The notes below the pieces were generated by a model, which was not told where the DNA came from, ran no database searches, and saw only the letters and a program-made list of their open reading frames with translations. The translations under genes and the position numbers were made by a program. Shown piece by piece: positions 7,964 through 17,820 of a DNA stretch of 64,000 bases (its first letter is position 1; each line of letters starts with the position of its first letter). The DNA lies in NCBI RefSeq assembly GCF_029836165.1, contig NZ_JAOEBG010000005.1:186001-250000 (forward strand), read 5' to 3'. Origin of the DNA: Pseudomonas sp. GD04091. Its GTDB lineage: Bacteria > Pseudomonadota > Gammaproteobacteria > Pseudomonadales > Pseudomonadaceae.

Positions 7964-10900
7964 ATGGCTGTCACCGATACCTTCCCCCTGACCTCCGCCC
8001 AACGGGACATCTGGCTGGATCAGCTCAGCCACGGTGACTCGCCGCTGTACAACATCGGGGGCTACATCGAGCTTGCAGGGAGCCTCGACGTCGGCCTGCT
8101 GCGGCAGGCACTGGATCACCTGGTGGCGTTGCACGACAGTTTGCGCACGCTGCTGACGCCGGGAGACGGCGGCCTGCCGCTGCAATGTTTCGACGCCGGC
8201 TTGACCCTGACCCTGCCGGTCATCGACCTGGGCGGCGAGGCCGATCCCGAAGCGGCCGCCACAACCTTGATGCGCGAGCGCATGGGGCAGCGTTTCCCGC
8301 TGACGAGCGGGCCACTGGCGCGCTTCTTCCTGGTCCGGCTGGGCCCCGGGCGTCACTGGCTCGCCGGCCAGGCGCACCACCTGATCATCGATGGCTGGGG
8401 CTTCGACCAGTTGTTCGACACCTTGGGCAACTACTACGGGCTGCTCGCCAGCGGGTCGCCTCTGCCCGAGGCGGCGCCGTCCTACCGCGCGTTCATCAGC
8501 GACGACAGCGCCTACCAGGCTTCACCTCGGCAGGCGCGCGACCGCGCCTACTGGCTGGCCAGGTACCAGAGCGTGCCCGCCGCCCTGATGCTGGCGAAGG
8601 AGCGTGTCGATAGCGACGCCGCCACGCCGAGCCAGGCGCTGGACCTGCCGTTCGATCCAGACCTGCTGGCGCGCATGGGAAAACTGGCCGGCGAGCTACA
8701 GGCCTCGGCCTTCCATGTGCTGCTGGCGGCCCTGCATGTGTGCTGCGTGCGCACCTGGCAGCGGGACGAGTGGGTGGTCGGCGTGCCGGTGCGCAACCGT
8801 GGCAATGCGCAGTTCAAGGCGACCCTGGGGTTGTTCACCCAGGTCAGCGCCTTGCGCATGGACTTTGCCGGTGAGCTGTCGTTCGCCGAGCTGGTGCGGG
8901 CGATCCGCGATGCCCTGAAACAGGATTTCCGTCATCAGCGCTTTGCCCTGAGCGAGCTCAACCGCGCGCTGGGCCTGCTTGGTGAGGGTCGTGGCCAGTT
9001 GTTCGAGCTGAGCGTGTCCTATGAAGAACAGGGCAGTGCACTGCGTTACGGCGACGTGCCGGGCCGCAGCGTCAAGGTGTGCAACGGCCATGAGCCGACC
9101 CCGCTGGCCTTGCACCTGCGCAACAACCGGCAGACCGGCGAGGCCTGGCTGCACCTGGTGTTCAACCTGGGCTGGTTCGATGCCGGCGAGGTCAGGGCGC
9201 TGGCCGGGCGCCTGCTGCACCTGCTGGGCCAGGGGCTGGCATCGCCTGGTCTGCGCGTGACCGAATTCGACCTGCCGACGGCCGCCGAACACGAGCGGCT
9301 GCGCAGTTTCGGCCACGGCCGTCGTACCCAGGCCGACGAGCGCTGCATTCACTGGCGTATCGCGCAGCAGGCCGCCAGCGCGCCGCAGGCAGTCGCCGCC
9401 TGGCACGAGGGCCACAGCCTGAGCTATGGCGAGCTGAACGGCCGCGCCAACCGACTGGCGGAGCATCTGCTCGCGTTGGGCGTGACGCCCGAGGACCGCG
9501 TGGCGATCTGCGCCTGGCGCGGCCTGGACACCCTGGTCGGCCTGTTGGCGATTCTCAAGGCCGGCGCAGCCTACGTGCCGCTGGATCCGGCCCACCCCGA
9601 GGAACGACTGGTCTACCTGTTGCAGGATTGTGCGCCGAAGGTGCTGCTGACGCTGTCCGCGCTGTCGCCTCGGCTACCGGCGGACGGACCGCCGCGACTG
9701 ATGCTGGACCAAGGCGTCCAGACGCTGGCGGCTGACCCGCAGGTGCTGGGCCTCGGCGCCGGCAACCTGGCCTATGTGATCTACACCTCCGGCTCCACCG
9801 GCCAGCCCAAGGGCGTGATGGTGGAGCACGGCATGCTCGGCAACCTCGTCGACTGGCACTGCCGTGCGTTTGTCCTGCGCGCGGGTGACCAGGTGTCGTG
9901 CCTGGCGGGGTTCGGCTTCGATGCCATGGCCTGGGAGGTCTGGCCGGCGTTGTGCTGCGGCGCCACCCTGCACCTGGCGCCGGTACGCCAGGGTCCCGAG
10001 GACATCGATGCCTTGCTGCGCTGGTGGCACGCCCAGCCGCTGGATGTCAGCTTCCTGCCCACGCCGGTGGCCGAGCACGTCTTCGCCCACGGTCCGGATC
10101 ACCCGACCTTGCGCACCTTGCTGATCGGCGGCGACCGCCTGCGCCACCTGACGCGGGATCCACGTCATGCCCTGGTCAACAACTACGGCCCCACCGAAGC
10201 CACCGTGGTGGCCAGCTTCGGCGCGGTGTATGCCGGACAGCCGCTGCATATCGGCGGGCCGCTCGACAACGCCCGCCTGTATGTGCTCGATGCCAGTCAG
10301 CGCCTGCTGCCGCCCGGGGTCGCCGGCGAGCTGTACATCGGTGGCAGGGGCGTCGCCCGCGGCTACCTCGGCCGCCCGGAAATGACCGCCGAACGCTTCC
10401 TCGACGACCCGTTCAGCGACGAGCCGGGCGCGCGCATGTACCGCAGCGGCGACCTGGTGCGCTGGCAGGTCGATGGCACCTTGGAGTACCTGGGCCGCAA
10501 TGACGAGCAGGTGAAGATCCGTGGCGTGCGCGTGGAACTGGCCGAGATCGAGGCTGCCCTGGCTCGCCACGCCGCCGTGCAGGAATGCATGGTGCTGTTG
10601 CAGGGTGGCCAGTTGGTCGCCTGGTTCATCGGCGCGGCCGAGGTGGCACCGCGCGAGCTGCACGAGCACCTGGCCGAGCGCCTGCCCGCGGCGCTGCTGC
10701 CAGGCGCCTACGTGAGGCTGCCGCGCTGGCCGCTCACAGCCAACGGCAAGCTCGACCGCCAGGCCCTGCCGGCGCCCACCGCGCAGGCCAGCGTGCGCCG
10801 CGTCTACGCTGCGCCCGAGGGGCCGACCGAGCAGCGCCTGGCGGCGCTGTGGGCCGAGTTGCTCGGGGTCGAGCGGGTAGGACGGCACGATCACTTCTTC

Positions 10901-13900
10901 GAGCTCGGCGGGCACTCGCTGCTGGCCGTGCAACTCGTCGAACGCATGCGCCAGGAAGGCCTGCATGCCGACGTACAGGTTCTGTTCGGCCAGCCGACCC
11001 TGGCCAGCCTCGCGGCGTCGGCCAGCGCCAACGGCAGCCGAGCGCTGCCGGATAACCTCGTGCCTGTCGGTTGCCGGCACATCACCCCCGACATGCTGGC
11101 GCTGACGGCGCTCGAGCAGCCGGCCATCGAGCGCATCGTCGCCGGCGTGCCGGGCGGCGCCGCCAACGTACAGGAGATCTATCCGCTGGCCCCCCTGCAG
11201 CAGGGCTTGCTGTACCACCACATCACCGACGCCCGCGATCCCTACCAGCAACAGGCGCTGTTCGCCTTCGCCAGCCGTGAGGCCTGGCAGGCCTTCGCCC
11301 GGGCCTTGCAGCAGGTGATCGAGCGCCACGACATCCTGCGCACCAGCCTGGCCTGGGAGGCACAGGCGCAGCCGCAACAGGTGGTCTGGCGCCAGGCCGA
11401 ACTGCCGGTCGAGGTGCTCCCCGGCGGTGACGATGCCGAGGATCGGCTCAAGGCCCGGAGCCAGCCGCTGGACTTGCGCCGCGCACCGATGATGGCCCTG
11501 AGCGTCGCCGAGGCACCGGGGCAGGGCCGTTGGCTCGGGCTGCTGTGCTTCCATCACCTGGTCAACGATGCGCTATCCCTCGAATTGCTGTTGACCGAGC
11601 TGCGCGCCTTGCTCGCCGGGCAGGGGCGCGACCTGCCGGTACCGGTGCCTTATCGCAACTTCGCAGCGGCGCATGCCGCGCCTGGCCGTGAGCGGCAGCA
11701 CGAAGCGTTCTTCCGGCAGATGCTGGGCGACCTGGAGGCGCCTACCCGGGTGCTCGGCGTGGCCGGGCTGCCCATTGCGGCCGAAACGCTGCAGACCCTG
11801 GAACACCCTGTGCCGTTGCGCCTGGTCCAGGGCCTGCGGCAACTGGCGCGCAGCGCCGATGTCAGCCTCGCCAGCCTGTTCCACCTGGCCTGGGCCCAGG
11901 TGCTGGGCAGCCTCTCGGGGCAGGACGAGGTGGTGTTCGGCACGGTGCTGCTGGGGCGTCTGGCGGCGGGCGAGGGCGCCGAACGGGCGCTGGGCATGTT
12001 CATCAACACCTTGCCGCTGCGAGTGAGCCTGGCTGGACGGACCCTCGGCCAGGCCCTGGGCGAGAGCCACGAACGCCTTGCGGCGCTGCTGGCCCATGAG
12101 GATGCGCCACAGGTGCTGGCCCAGCGCTGCAGCGCCTTGCCCGCAGGCATGCCGCTGTTCGACAGCCTGCTCAACTTCCGTCACGGCGCGCAGCACAGGA
12201 CGGCGCTGCCGGGAGTGGAACTGCTGGGCGCCAGCGAGGTGGTCAGCCAGCCGCTGATGCTGGCGGTCGACGACCTTGGCCAGGCTGTCCGGCTTAGCCT
12301 GCGGGCGCCGCGCAGCCTGGGCGTCGAGCGGTTGCTGGACTATCTGCTCACCACCCTGGAGGGCTTGCTCGCACCAGGCCTGGACACGCCGTTGACGCAA
12401 CTGTGCAGCGTGCCTGCCGGCGAACTGCAACCCCTGCTGGTCGAGCTCAACGCCACCGAGGACCTGAGCAGCCCAGTGGGGCAGACCTGGCCCGCGTTGT
12501 TCGCGCAACAGGTGCAACGCACCCCCGATGCCATCGCGGTGCAGGCCGGCGACGACAGCCTCAGCTACCGCCAGCTCGACGCCCAGGCCAATCGCCTGGC
12601 CCACCAGCTGATCGAGTTGGGCGTGCGCCCTGATACCCGAGTGGCGATCTGCATCGAGCGAGGCCTGGCGCTGATGGTGGGCCTGCTGGGCATCCTCAAG
12701 GCGGGTGGCGCCTACGTGCCGCTGGACCCCGGCTACCCCGACGAACGCCTGCGCTACATGCTCGCTGACAGCGCGCCGCTGACGGTGCTGGTGCATGACG
12801 CCACCGAAGGCCTGTTGGCCAGCAGCGCAGTGCCATGTGTCAACCTCGATCGTCACGATGGCCGACGATATCCGGACCAAGCGCCGCAAGTGCCAGGCCT
12901 GAACGCCGCGCACCTGGCCTACGTGCTCTACACCTCAGGCTCCACCGGCACGCCCAAGGGGGTGATGATCGAGCATCGCGGCCTGTGCAACCTCATGCAC
13001 TGGGGCTCGGGCCTGTGCCCGCCAAGGCCGGGGGATGCGCTGCTGCAGCGGGCGCCGTTCAGCTTCGACGGTTCGGTGTGGGAGTTGTTCTGGCCGCTCG
13101 CGGCAGGGCTGCGCCTGGTACTGACGCGGCCGGATGGCCATCGCGATCCAGCCTACCTCGCCGAGCTGATCCGCCAGCGCGCGGTCACCACCGTCAAGTT
13201 CGTGCCGGCCCTGCTGCATCAGTTCCTCGAAGTCGAGGGCGTGGAACGCTGCACCAGCCTCACCGACATCTTCTGCGGCGGTGGCGAGCTGACCCTGGCG
13301 CTGGCCAGCGCGGTGCGCGCGCGCCTGCCCAGGGTGCGCCTGCATAACGTCTACGGCCCCACCGAGGCCACCGTCGACAGCACTGCCTGGACCCTGGAGC
13401 CCGACCAGCCGTTGCCGGTCAGTGCGCCGCCGATCGGCCGCGCCCTCTGCAACACCCGGCTGTACCTGCTCGATGCCCATGACCGTCCGGTGCCGTTCGG
13501 CGCGGTCGGCCAGTTGCATATCGGTGGCGTCGGTGTCGCACGCGGCTACCTTGGCCTGCCGGCGTTGCAGGCCGAACGCTTCATCGCCAGCCCGTTCGTG
13601 GTCGGCGACCGGCTGTACCGCACGGGCGACCTGGCGCGTTATCGCGAAGACGGCGAACTGGAGTTCCTCGGCCGCAATGACTTCCAGCTCAAGCTGCGCG
13701 GCCTGCGCGTCGAGCCGGGGGAAATCGAGGCGCAACTGGCGAGCTACCCCGGCCTGGACCAGACCGTGGTACTGATGCGCGACGAGCGGCTGGTGGCCTA
13801 TTTCACCTGCCGCGACGGTCAGCCGGCGCCGGGGCTGGAGGCGCTGCGCAGCCACATGCTGGCACGTCTGCCGGAGTACCTGGTGCCATCGGCGTTCGTG

Positions 13901-14281
13901 GCCCTGGCGCGCTGGCCGCTGAGCCCCAGTGGCAAGGTCGATCGCCAGGCGTTGCCCGAGCCCGGCCCCGAGTCGGTGATCAGCCGCCGCTACGTCGCCC
14001 CCGAGGGCGAGCTGGAAACCGCCCTGGCGCAGATCTGGGGCGAGGTGCTGCGCATCGAGCAGGTCGGCCGCGACGACAACTTCTTCGAACTGGGCGGGCA
14101 CTCGCTGCTGGCCGTGAGCCTGGTGGCGCGCATGCGCCAGGCGGGGCTGCATGCCGACGCGCGGAGCTTGTTCAGCCAGCCGACCCTGGCCGGGCTGGCG
14201 GCCAGCACGCGTTTGCAACAGGCCCGTGTAGAAGTGCCGCGCACCACCATACCTGGCTTGCAGGCGCGCCGACGGCTCTGA
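7964..14281 (+). CDS. Lipopeptide NRPS, modules 1-2 (C-starter-A-T-C-A-T), XtlA/EtlA-like
   Basis: The protein is about 2,105 residues and initiates the lipopeptide. It begins with a starter condensation domain (PLTSAQRDIWLDQ, active site HHLIIDG near residue 138) that would N-acylate residue 1. A1 (about 455-935) has pocket residues D-A-W-F-L-G-N-V-V, the Leu code. T1 carries the 4'-phosphopantetheine Ser at about residue 985. The second C domain (YPLAPLQQGLLYHHITDARDPY, HHLVNDA) is a dual epimerization/condensation type, so residue 1 should become D-Leu. A2 (about 1500-1990) reads D-G-W-K-F-G-V-V-D, a Glu/Gln-like pocket. T2 Ser is at about 2047. ATG 7964 is preferred over 7952 because AAGGA ends 11 bases before it. 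The C-terminal tail IPGLQARRRL may dock to the next protein. Confidence 0.9.
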   Translation: MAVTDTFPLTSAQRDIWLDQLSHGDSPLYNIGGYIELAGSLDVGLLRQALDHLVALHDSLRTLLTPGDGGLPLQCFDAGLTLTLPVIDLGGEADPEAAATTLMRERMGQRFPLTSGPLARFFLVRLGPGRHWLAGQAHHLIIDGWGFDQLFDTLGNYYGLLASGSPLPEAAPSYRAFISDDSAYQASPRQARDRAYWLARYQSVPAALMLAKERVDSDAATPSQALDLPFDPDLLARMGKLAGELQASAFHVLLAALHVCCVRTWQRDEWVVGVPVRNRGNAQFKATLGLFTQVSALRMDFAGELSFAELVRAIRDALKQDFRHQRFALSELNRALGLLGEGRGQLFELSVSYEEQGSALRYGDVPGRSVKVCNGHEPTPLALHLRNNRQTGEAWLHLVFNLGWFDAGEVRALAGRLLHLLGQGLASPGLRVTEFDLPTAAEHERLRSFGHGRRTQADERCIHWRIAQQAASAPQAVAAWHEGHSLSYGELNGRANRLAEHLLALGVTPEDRVAICAWRGLDTLVGLLAILKAGAAYVPLDPAHPEERLVYLLQDCAPKVLLTLSALSPRLPADGPPRLMLDQGVQTLAADPQVLGLGAGNLAYVIYTSGSTGQPKGVMVEHGMLGNLVDWHCRAFVLRAGDQVSCLAGFGFDAMAWEVWPALCCGATLHLAPVRQGPEDIDALLRWWHAQPLDVSFLPTPVAEHVFAHGPDHPTLRTLLIGGDRLRHLTRDPRHALVNNYGPTEATVVASFGAVYAGQPLHIGGPLDNARLYVLDASQRLLPPGVAGELYIGGRGVARGYLGRPEMTAERFLDDPFSDEPGARMYRSGDLVRWQVDGTLEYLGRNDEQVKIRGVRVELAEIEAALARHAAVQECMVLLQGGQLVAWFIGAAEVAPRELHEHLAERLPAALLPGAYVRLPRWPLTANGKLDRQALPAPTAQASVRRVYAAPEGPTEQRLAALWAELLGVERVGRHDHFFELGGHSLLAVQLVERMRQEGLHADVQVLFGQPTLASLAASASANGSRALPDNLVPVGCRHITPDMLALTALEQPAIERIVAGVPGGAANVQEIYPLAPLQQGLLYHHITDARDPYQQQALFAFASREAWQAFARALQQVIERHDILRTSLAWEAQAQPQQVVWRQAELPVEVLPGGDDAEDRLKARSQPLDLRRAPMMALSVAEAPGQGRWLGLLCFHHLVNDALSLELLLTELRALLAGQGRDLPVPVPYRNFAAAHAAPGRERQHEAFFRQMLGDLEAPTRVLGVAGLPIAAETLQTLEHPVPLRLVQGLRQLARSADVSLASLFHLAWAQVLGSLSGQDEVVFGTVLLGRLAAGEGAERALGMFINTLPLRVSLAGRTLGQALGESHERLAALLAHEDAPQVLAQRCSALPAGMPLFDSLLNFRHGAQHRTALPGVELLGASEVVSQPLMLAVDDLGQAVRLSLRAPRSLGVERLLDYLLTTLEGLLAPGLDTPLTQLCSVPAGELQPLLVELNATEDLSSPVGQTWPALFAQQVQRTPDAIAVQAGDDSLSYRQLDAQANRLAHQLIELGVRPDTRVAICIERGLALMVGLLGILKAGGAYVPLDPGYPDERLRYMLADSAPLTVLVHDATEGLLASSAVPCVNLDRHDGRRYPDQAPQVPGLNAAHLAYVLYTSGSTGTPKGVMIEHRGLCNLMHWGSGLCPPRPGDALLQRAPFSFDGSVWELFWPLAAGLRLVLTRPDGHRDPAYLAELIRQRAVTTVKFVPALLHQFLEVEGVERCTSLTDIFCGGGELTLALASAVRARLPRVRLHNVYGPTEATVDSTAWTLEPDQPLPVSAPPIGRALCNTRLYLLDAHDRPVPFGAVGQLHIGGVGVARGYLGLPALQAERFIASPFVVGDRLYRTGDLARYREDGELEFLGRNDFQLKLRGLRVEPGEIEAQLASYPGLDQTVVLMRDERLVAYFTCRDGQPAPGLEALRSHMLARLPEYLVPSAFVALARWPLSPSGKVDRQALPEPGPESVISRRYVAPEGELETALAQIWGEVLRIEQVGRDDNFFELGGHSLLAVSLVARMRQAGLHADARSLFSQPTLAGLAASTRLQQARVEVPRTTIPGLQARRRL

Positions 14282-14457
14282 TGCCCGCAGGTGAACCCGC
14301 TCCCAGCGGCTTCAAGGCCGTGGGTGCGGATTCACCCGTGAAGAGGCCGGTGCAGACAGCGCGCCGGGAATGTCCCTGCTTCCCCTGTCAGCCCGATCCC
14401 CGCCGATCCATTAGCTTCACGACCATTCTCCCGACTGGCAAAGCAGGATGCTTAACC
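14282..14457. repeat. REP-like hairpin in the gap between NRPS genes 1 and 2
   Basis: The 176 bases between these genes hold an imperfect 47-base hairpin at 14290-14336. The outer arms are GGTGAA/TTCACC, with further pairing of CCGC-CCCA-CGGC blocks; this is the architecture of Pseudomonas REP elements. The reading frame of gene 2 is open through it, but the translation looks non-coding and lacks a ribosome site, so it is treated as intergenic. Genes 2 and 3 overlap by contrast, which makes this gap stand out. Confidence 0.6.
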
Positions 14458-17400
14458 ATGCCCCTGAGCGAATTGATGGCTGTGCTCTCCACCCGCGCGA
14501 TCCGACTGCAGCGCGAAGCCGACGACCTGATCGTGCTGGGTGCCGACGATGCGGTGGACGATGACCTGTGGCAGGCCCTGGCCGACAACAAGCCGACACT
14601 GCTGGCGTGGCTGGCCGGGCAGGGCGGCGACTGGGTGAGCCCGGCGCTGCGCATCACCCCGGACATGCTGCCGCTGGTGCGGCTGGACCAGGCCGCCATC
14701 GACCGTATCGTCGCCAGCGTGCCGGGCGCAGCGGCCAACGTGCAGGACATCTACCCCCTGGCGCCGCTGCAGGAAGGCATGCTCTATCACCATCTGGCGA
14801 CGGACGCGGGTGACCCCTACGTGCTGCAGGTCCAGTTGCGCTTCGCCAGCGCGGCGCGCCTGGAGGCCTTTGCCGAGGCCCTGGACCAGGTGATCCAGCG
14901 CCACGACATCCTGCGCACGGCGATGGCCTGGGAGGCGCTGGACGCACCGTTGCAGGTGGTCTGGCGCAGCGCGCCGCTGGCGCGCGAAACGGTCGCGGTG
15001 CCCGACGGCGAGGATCCGCTGGGCCTGCTGCGGGCGCGCTTCGACAGTGGCCACTACCGCATGGACCTGCGCCAGGCGCCGCTGCTGCGCCTGGCCCATG
15101 GCCAGGGCAGCGACGGCCAGGTGGTGGCATTGCTGCTGTTCCATCACACCGTCATGGACCACACCGGGCTGGACATCGTGCGCCGCGAGATCCAGGCCTG
15201 CCTGATGGGCGCCGGCGACAGCCTGCCGCCGGCGGTGCCGTTTCGCGATCTGCTGGCCAGGGCCGGGTTGGCCATGGACGAACAGGCGCACGAAGCGTTC
15301 TTCAACGACATGCTCGCCGACATCGACGAGCCGACGCTGGCCTTCGGTGTCGAGGCCCTGGCCGGACAGCCAGTGGAAGAGGCGCGCCTGACCCTGCCAT
15401 TGTCGCTCAGCCAGCGCTTGCGCGCGCGCGCGCGCCAGCTCGGCGCGAACCCGGCGAGCGTCATGCACCTGGCGATGGCTCGCCTGCTGGGCGCACTGTC
15501 CGGGCGTGACAGCGTGGTCTTCGGCAGCGTTCTGCTCGGGCGCATGAGCGCAGGTGCCGACGCCGAGCAGGCCTTGGGCATGTTCATCAATACCTTGCCG
15601 CTGCGCGTCGACCTGGCCGGGCGAGGGGTGCGCGATGGCCTGCTCGACACCCACCAGCGCCTCACCGGGCTGCTCGACCACGAGCAGGCAGCGCTGGCCC
15701 TGGCCCAGCGCTGCAGTGGCGTGGCCGCACCGACGCCACTGTTCAACAGCATGCTCAACTACCGCCACAGCGCGGCGGGCGATGCCGACGCGGTGATCGT
15801 GATGGCGCCGGGGATCGAGGTGGTCGGGGCCGAGGAGCGCACCAACTATCCGCTGAACCTTGCCGTCGACGATCTGGGCGAAGACCTGCGCCTTACCGTG
15901 CAGGCCCCGGCGGCCTGGGGCGCGGAGCGCCTGTGCGGGCAGTTGCGGCAGATCATCGGCGAACTGGTCGACGCGCTGGAGCATTCGCCACAGCGGCCGC
16001 TGCTTGACCTGCCAGTCGTGCCGGCCGCAGAGCGCCGCCAGGTGCTGGACGACTTCAACTGCAGCGAGGTGCCCCACGACCTGACGCAGACCCTCCATGG
16101 TCTGTTCGAGGCCCAGGCCCAGCGCAGCCCCGAAGCGCTGGCCGTCAGCGCCGAACAAGGTGAACTCAGCTATCGCCAGCTCAACGAGCGGGCCAACCGC
16201 CTGGCCCGTCACCTGATCGAACTGGGGGTCAAACCAGACGATCGCGTGGCAATCTGCGTCGAGCGCGGGCTGTCGCTGGTGGTCGGCCTGCTGGCCATCC
16301 TCAAGGCCGGTGGCGCCTATGTGCCGGTCGATCCGGACTACCCGGCCGAGCGCATTCGCCACATGCTCGCGGACAGCGCGCCGGTGGCGGTGCTGGTGCA
16401 CGGCGCCACCCGCCACGTGCCCGAGGGCGGGCAGGTGATCGACCTCGATCAGCCAAGCTGGACGAGCTTGTCAGGCGACAACCCACAAGTATCGGGCCTG
16501 AACGCCCAGCACCTGGCCTATGTGATCTACACCTCCGGCTCCACCGGGGTGCCGAAGGGGGTGATGGTCGAGCACCGCAACGTGGTCAACCTGGTGCGCT
16601 GGAGTGCCGGGCAGTTCCCGGCCGAGGGGGCGGTGCTGCACAAGACCCCGATCAGTTTCGACGCCTCGGTGTGGGAGCTGTTCTGGCCGCTGTGCAGCGG
16701 GCTGCGCCTGGTGCTGGCGCAGCCCGACGGGCAGCGCGATCCGCAGTACCTGGTCGAGCTGATCGAGCGCCGGCAGGTCGGCGTGGTGCAGTTCGTGCCG
16801 GCGCTGCTGCAGCAGTTCCTCGAACAGGCGGACAGTGCGCGCTGCACGAGCCTGACCGACATCGTCTGCGGCGGTGGCGAGCTGACCGCGGCGCTGGCCC
16901 GCCAGGTGCGCGAACGCCTGCCGCAGGTGCGCCTGCACAACGTCTATGGCCCGACCGAGACCACCGTGGACTGCAGTGTCTGGACCCTGCAGCCGCAGGA
17001 TCCACTGCCACAGGGCGCATTGCCGATCGGTCGGCCGATCGACAACACCCGGCTGTACGTGCTCGATGGCCATGACCAGCCCGTGCCGATCGGGGTCGCC
17101 GGCCAGTTGCACATCGGCGGTGCCGGGGTGGCGCGGGGTTACCTCGGCCTGCCCCAGCAGCAGGCCGAGCGCTTCATCGCCAGCCCGTTCGTCGAAGGCG
17201 ACCGGCTGTACCGCAGCGGCGACCTGGTGCGCCAGCGTGCCGATGGCGTGCTCGAGTTCCTCGGCCGTACCGACCATCAGATCAAGCTGCGCGGGCTGCG
17301 CATCGAACCGGGCGAGATCGAGGCCTGCCTGGAGCGCCTGCCGGGTGTGCGCGAAGCCGTGGTGCTGGTGCATGACGCCGCGCCGGCCGGCCCACGCCTG

Positions 17401-17820
17401 GTGGCCTACCACACGGGTGAACCGCAGCCCGCCGAGGCCCTGCGCGATGCGCTGCTGGCGCGGTTGCCGGAGTACATGGTGCCGGCGCTGTTCATCCACC
17501 TCGACGCGCTGCCGCTGACCCCCAACGGCAAGCTCGACCGCAAGGCCCTGCCGACACCGGAGCTGCCGGCCCGCGCCTATGAGGCTCCCGAGGGCGACAC
17601 CGAACAGCTGCTGGCCGGGATCTGGGCCGAGCTGCTGGGCGTGGAGCGGGTAGGGCGCCACGACAACTTCTTCGAACTGGGTGGCCACTCGCTGTTGGCC
17701 GTGACCCTCACCTCGCGCCTGCGTGAAGCCGGCCTGGAGGCTGATGTGCGCAGCCTGTTCGAACACCCGACGCTGGCAGGTTATGCCGCCATCACAGACA
17801 GAATGGAGATCGTCCTGTGA
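14458..17820 (+). CDS. Lipopeptide NRPS, module 3 (docking-C-A-T), predicted Gln
   Basis: The protein has about 1,120 residues and a single module. Residues 1-58 match a TubC-type N-terminal docking domain (MPLSELMAVLSTRAIRLQREADDLIVLG, later DNKPTLLAWL), which receives the chain from the preceding protein. The C domain (about 75-515) has YPLAPLQEGMLYHHLATDAGDPY and HHTVMDH, marking a dual epimerization/condensation domain that acts on residue 2. The A domain reads D-A-W-Q-V-G-V-V-D, a Gln-type pocket. The T-domain Ser is at about 1078. The C-terminal MEIVL resembles the short hydrophobic/acidic tails bound by TubC domains, fitting hand-off to the next protein. ATG 14458 has AGGA nine bases upstream. 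The stop overlaps the GTG of gene 3, so translation is probably coupled. Confidence 0.88.
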   Translation: MPLSELMAVLSTRAIRLQREADDLIVLGADDAVDDDLWQALADNKPTLLAWLAGQGGDWVSPALRITPDMLPLVRLDQAAIDRIVASVPGAAANVQDIYPLAPLQEGMLYHHLATDAGDPYVLQVQLRFASAARLEAFAEALDQVIQRHDILRTAMAWEALDAPLQVVWRSAPLARETVAVPDGEDPLGLLRARFDSGHYRMDLRQAPLLRLAHGQGSDGQVVALLLFHHTVMDHTGLDIVRREIQACLMGAGDSLPPAVPFRDLLARAGLAMDEQAHEAFFNDMLADIDEPTLAFGVEALAGQPVEEARLTLPLSLSQRLRARARQLGANPASVMHLAMARLLGALSGRDSVVFGSVLLGRMSAGADAEQALGMFINTLPLRVDLAGRGVRDGLLDTHQRLTGLLDHEQAALALAQRCSGVAAPTPLFNSMLNYRHSAAGDADAVIVMAPGIEVVGAEERTNYPLNLAVDDLGEDLRLTVQAPAAWGAERLCGQLRQIIGELVDALEHSPQRPLLDLPVVPAAERRQVLDDFNCSEVPHDLTQTLHGLFEAQAQRSPEALAVSAEQGELSYRQLNERANRLARHLIELGVKPDDRVAICVERGLSLVVGLLAILKAGGAYVPVDPDYPAERIRHMLADSAPVAVLVHGATRHVPEGGQVIDLDQPSWTSLSGDNPQVSGLNAQHLAYVIYTSGSTGVPKGVMVEHRNVVNLVRWSAGQFPAEGAVLHKTPISFDASVWELFWPLCSGLRLVLAQPDGQRDPQYLVELIERRQVGVVQFVPALLQQFLEQADSARCTSLTDIVCGGGELTAALARQVRERLPQVRLHNVYGPTETTVDCSVWTLQPQDPLPQGALPIGRPIDNTRLYVLDGHDQPVPIGVAGQLHIGGAGVARGYLGLPQQQAERFIASPFVEGDRLYRSGDLVRQRADGVLEFLGRTDHQIKLRGLRIEPGEIEACLERLPGVREAVVLVHDAAPAGPRLVAYHTGEPQPAEALRDALLARLPEYMVPALFIHLDALPLTPNGKLDRKALPTPELPARAYEAPEGDTEQLLAGIWAELLGVERVGRHDNFFELGGHSLLAVTLTSRLREAGLEADVRSLFEHPTLAGYAAITDRMEIVL

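Noticed and set aside
14281..14457. N-terminal extension of NRPS gene 2 starting immediately after gene 1
   Set aside because: The extension translates a REP hairpin, has no ribosome site and no similarity to NRPS sequence. The ATG at 14458 begins a docking domain with AGGA nine bases upstream.
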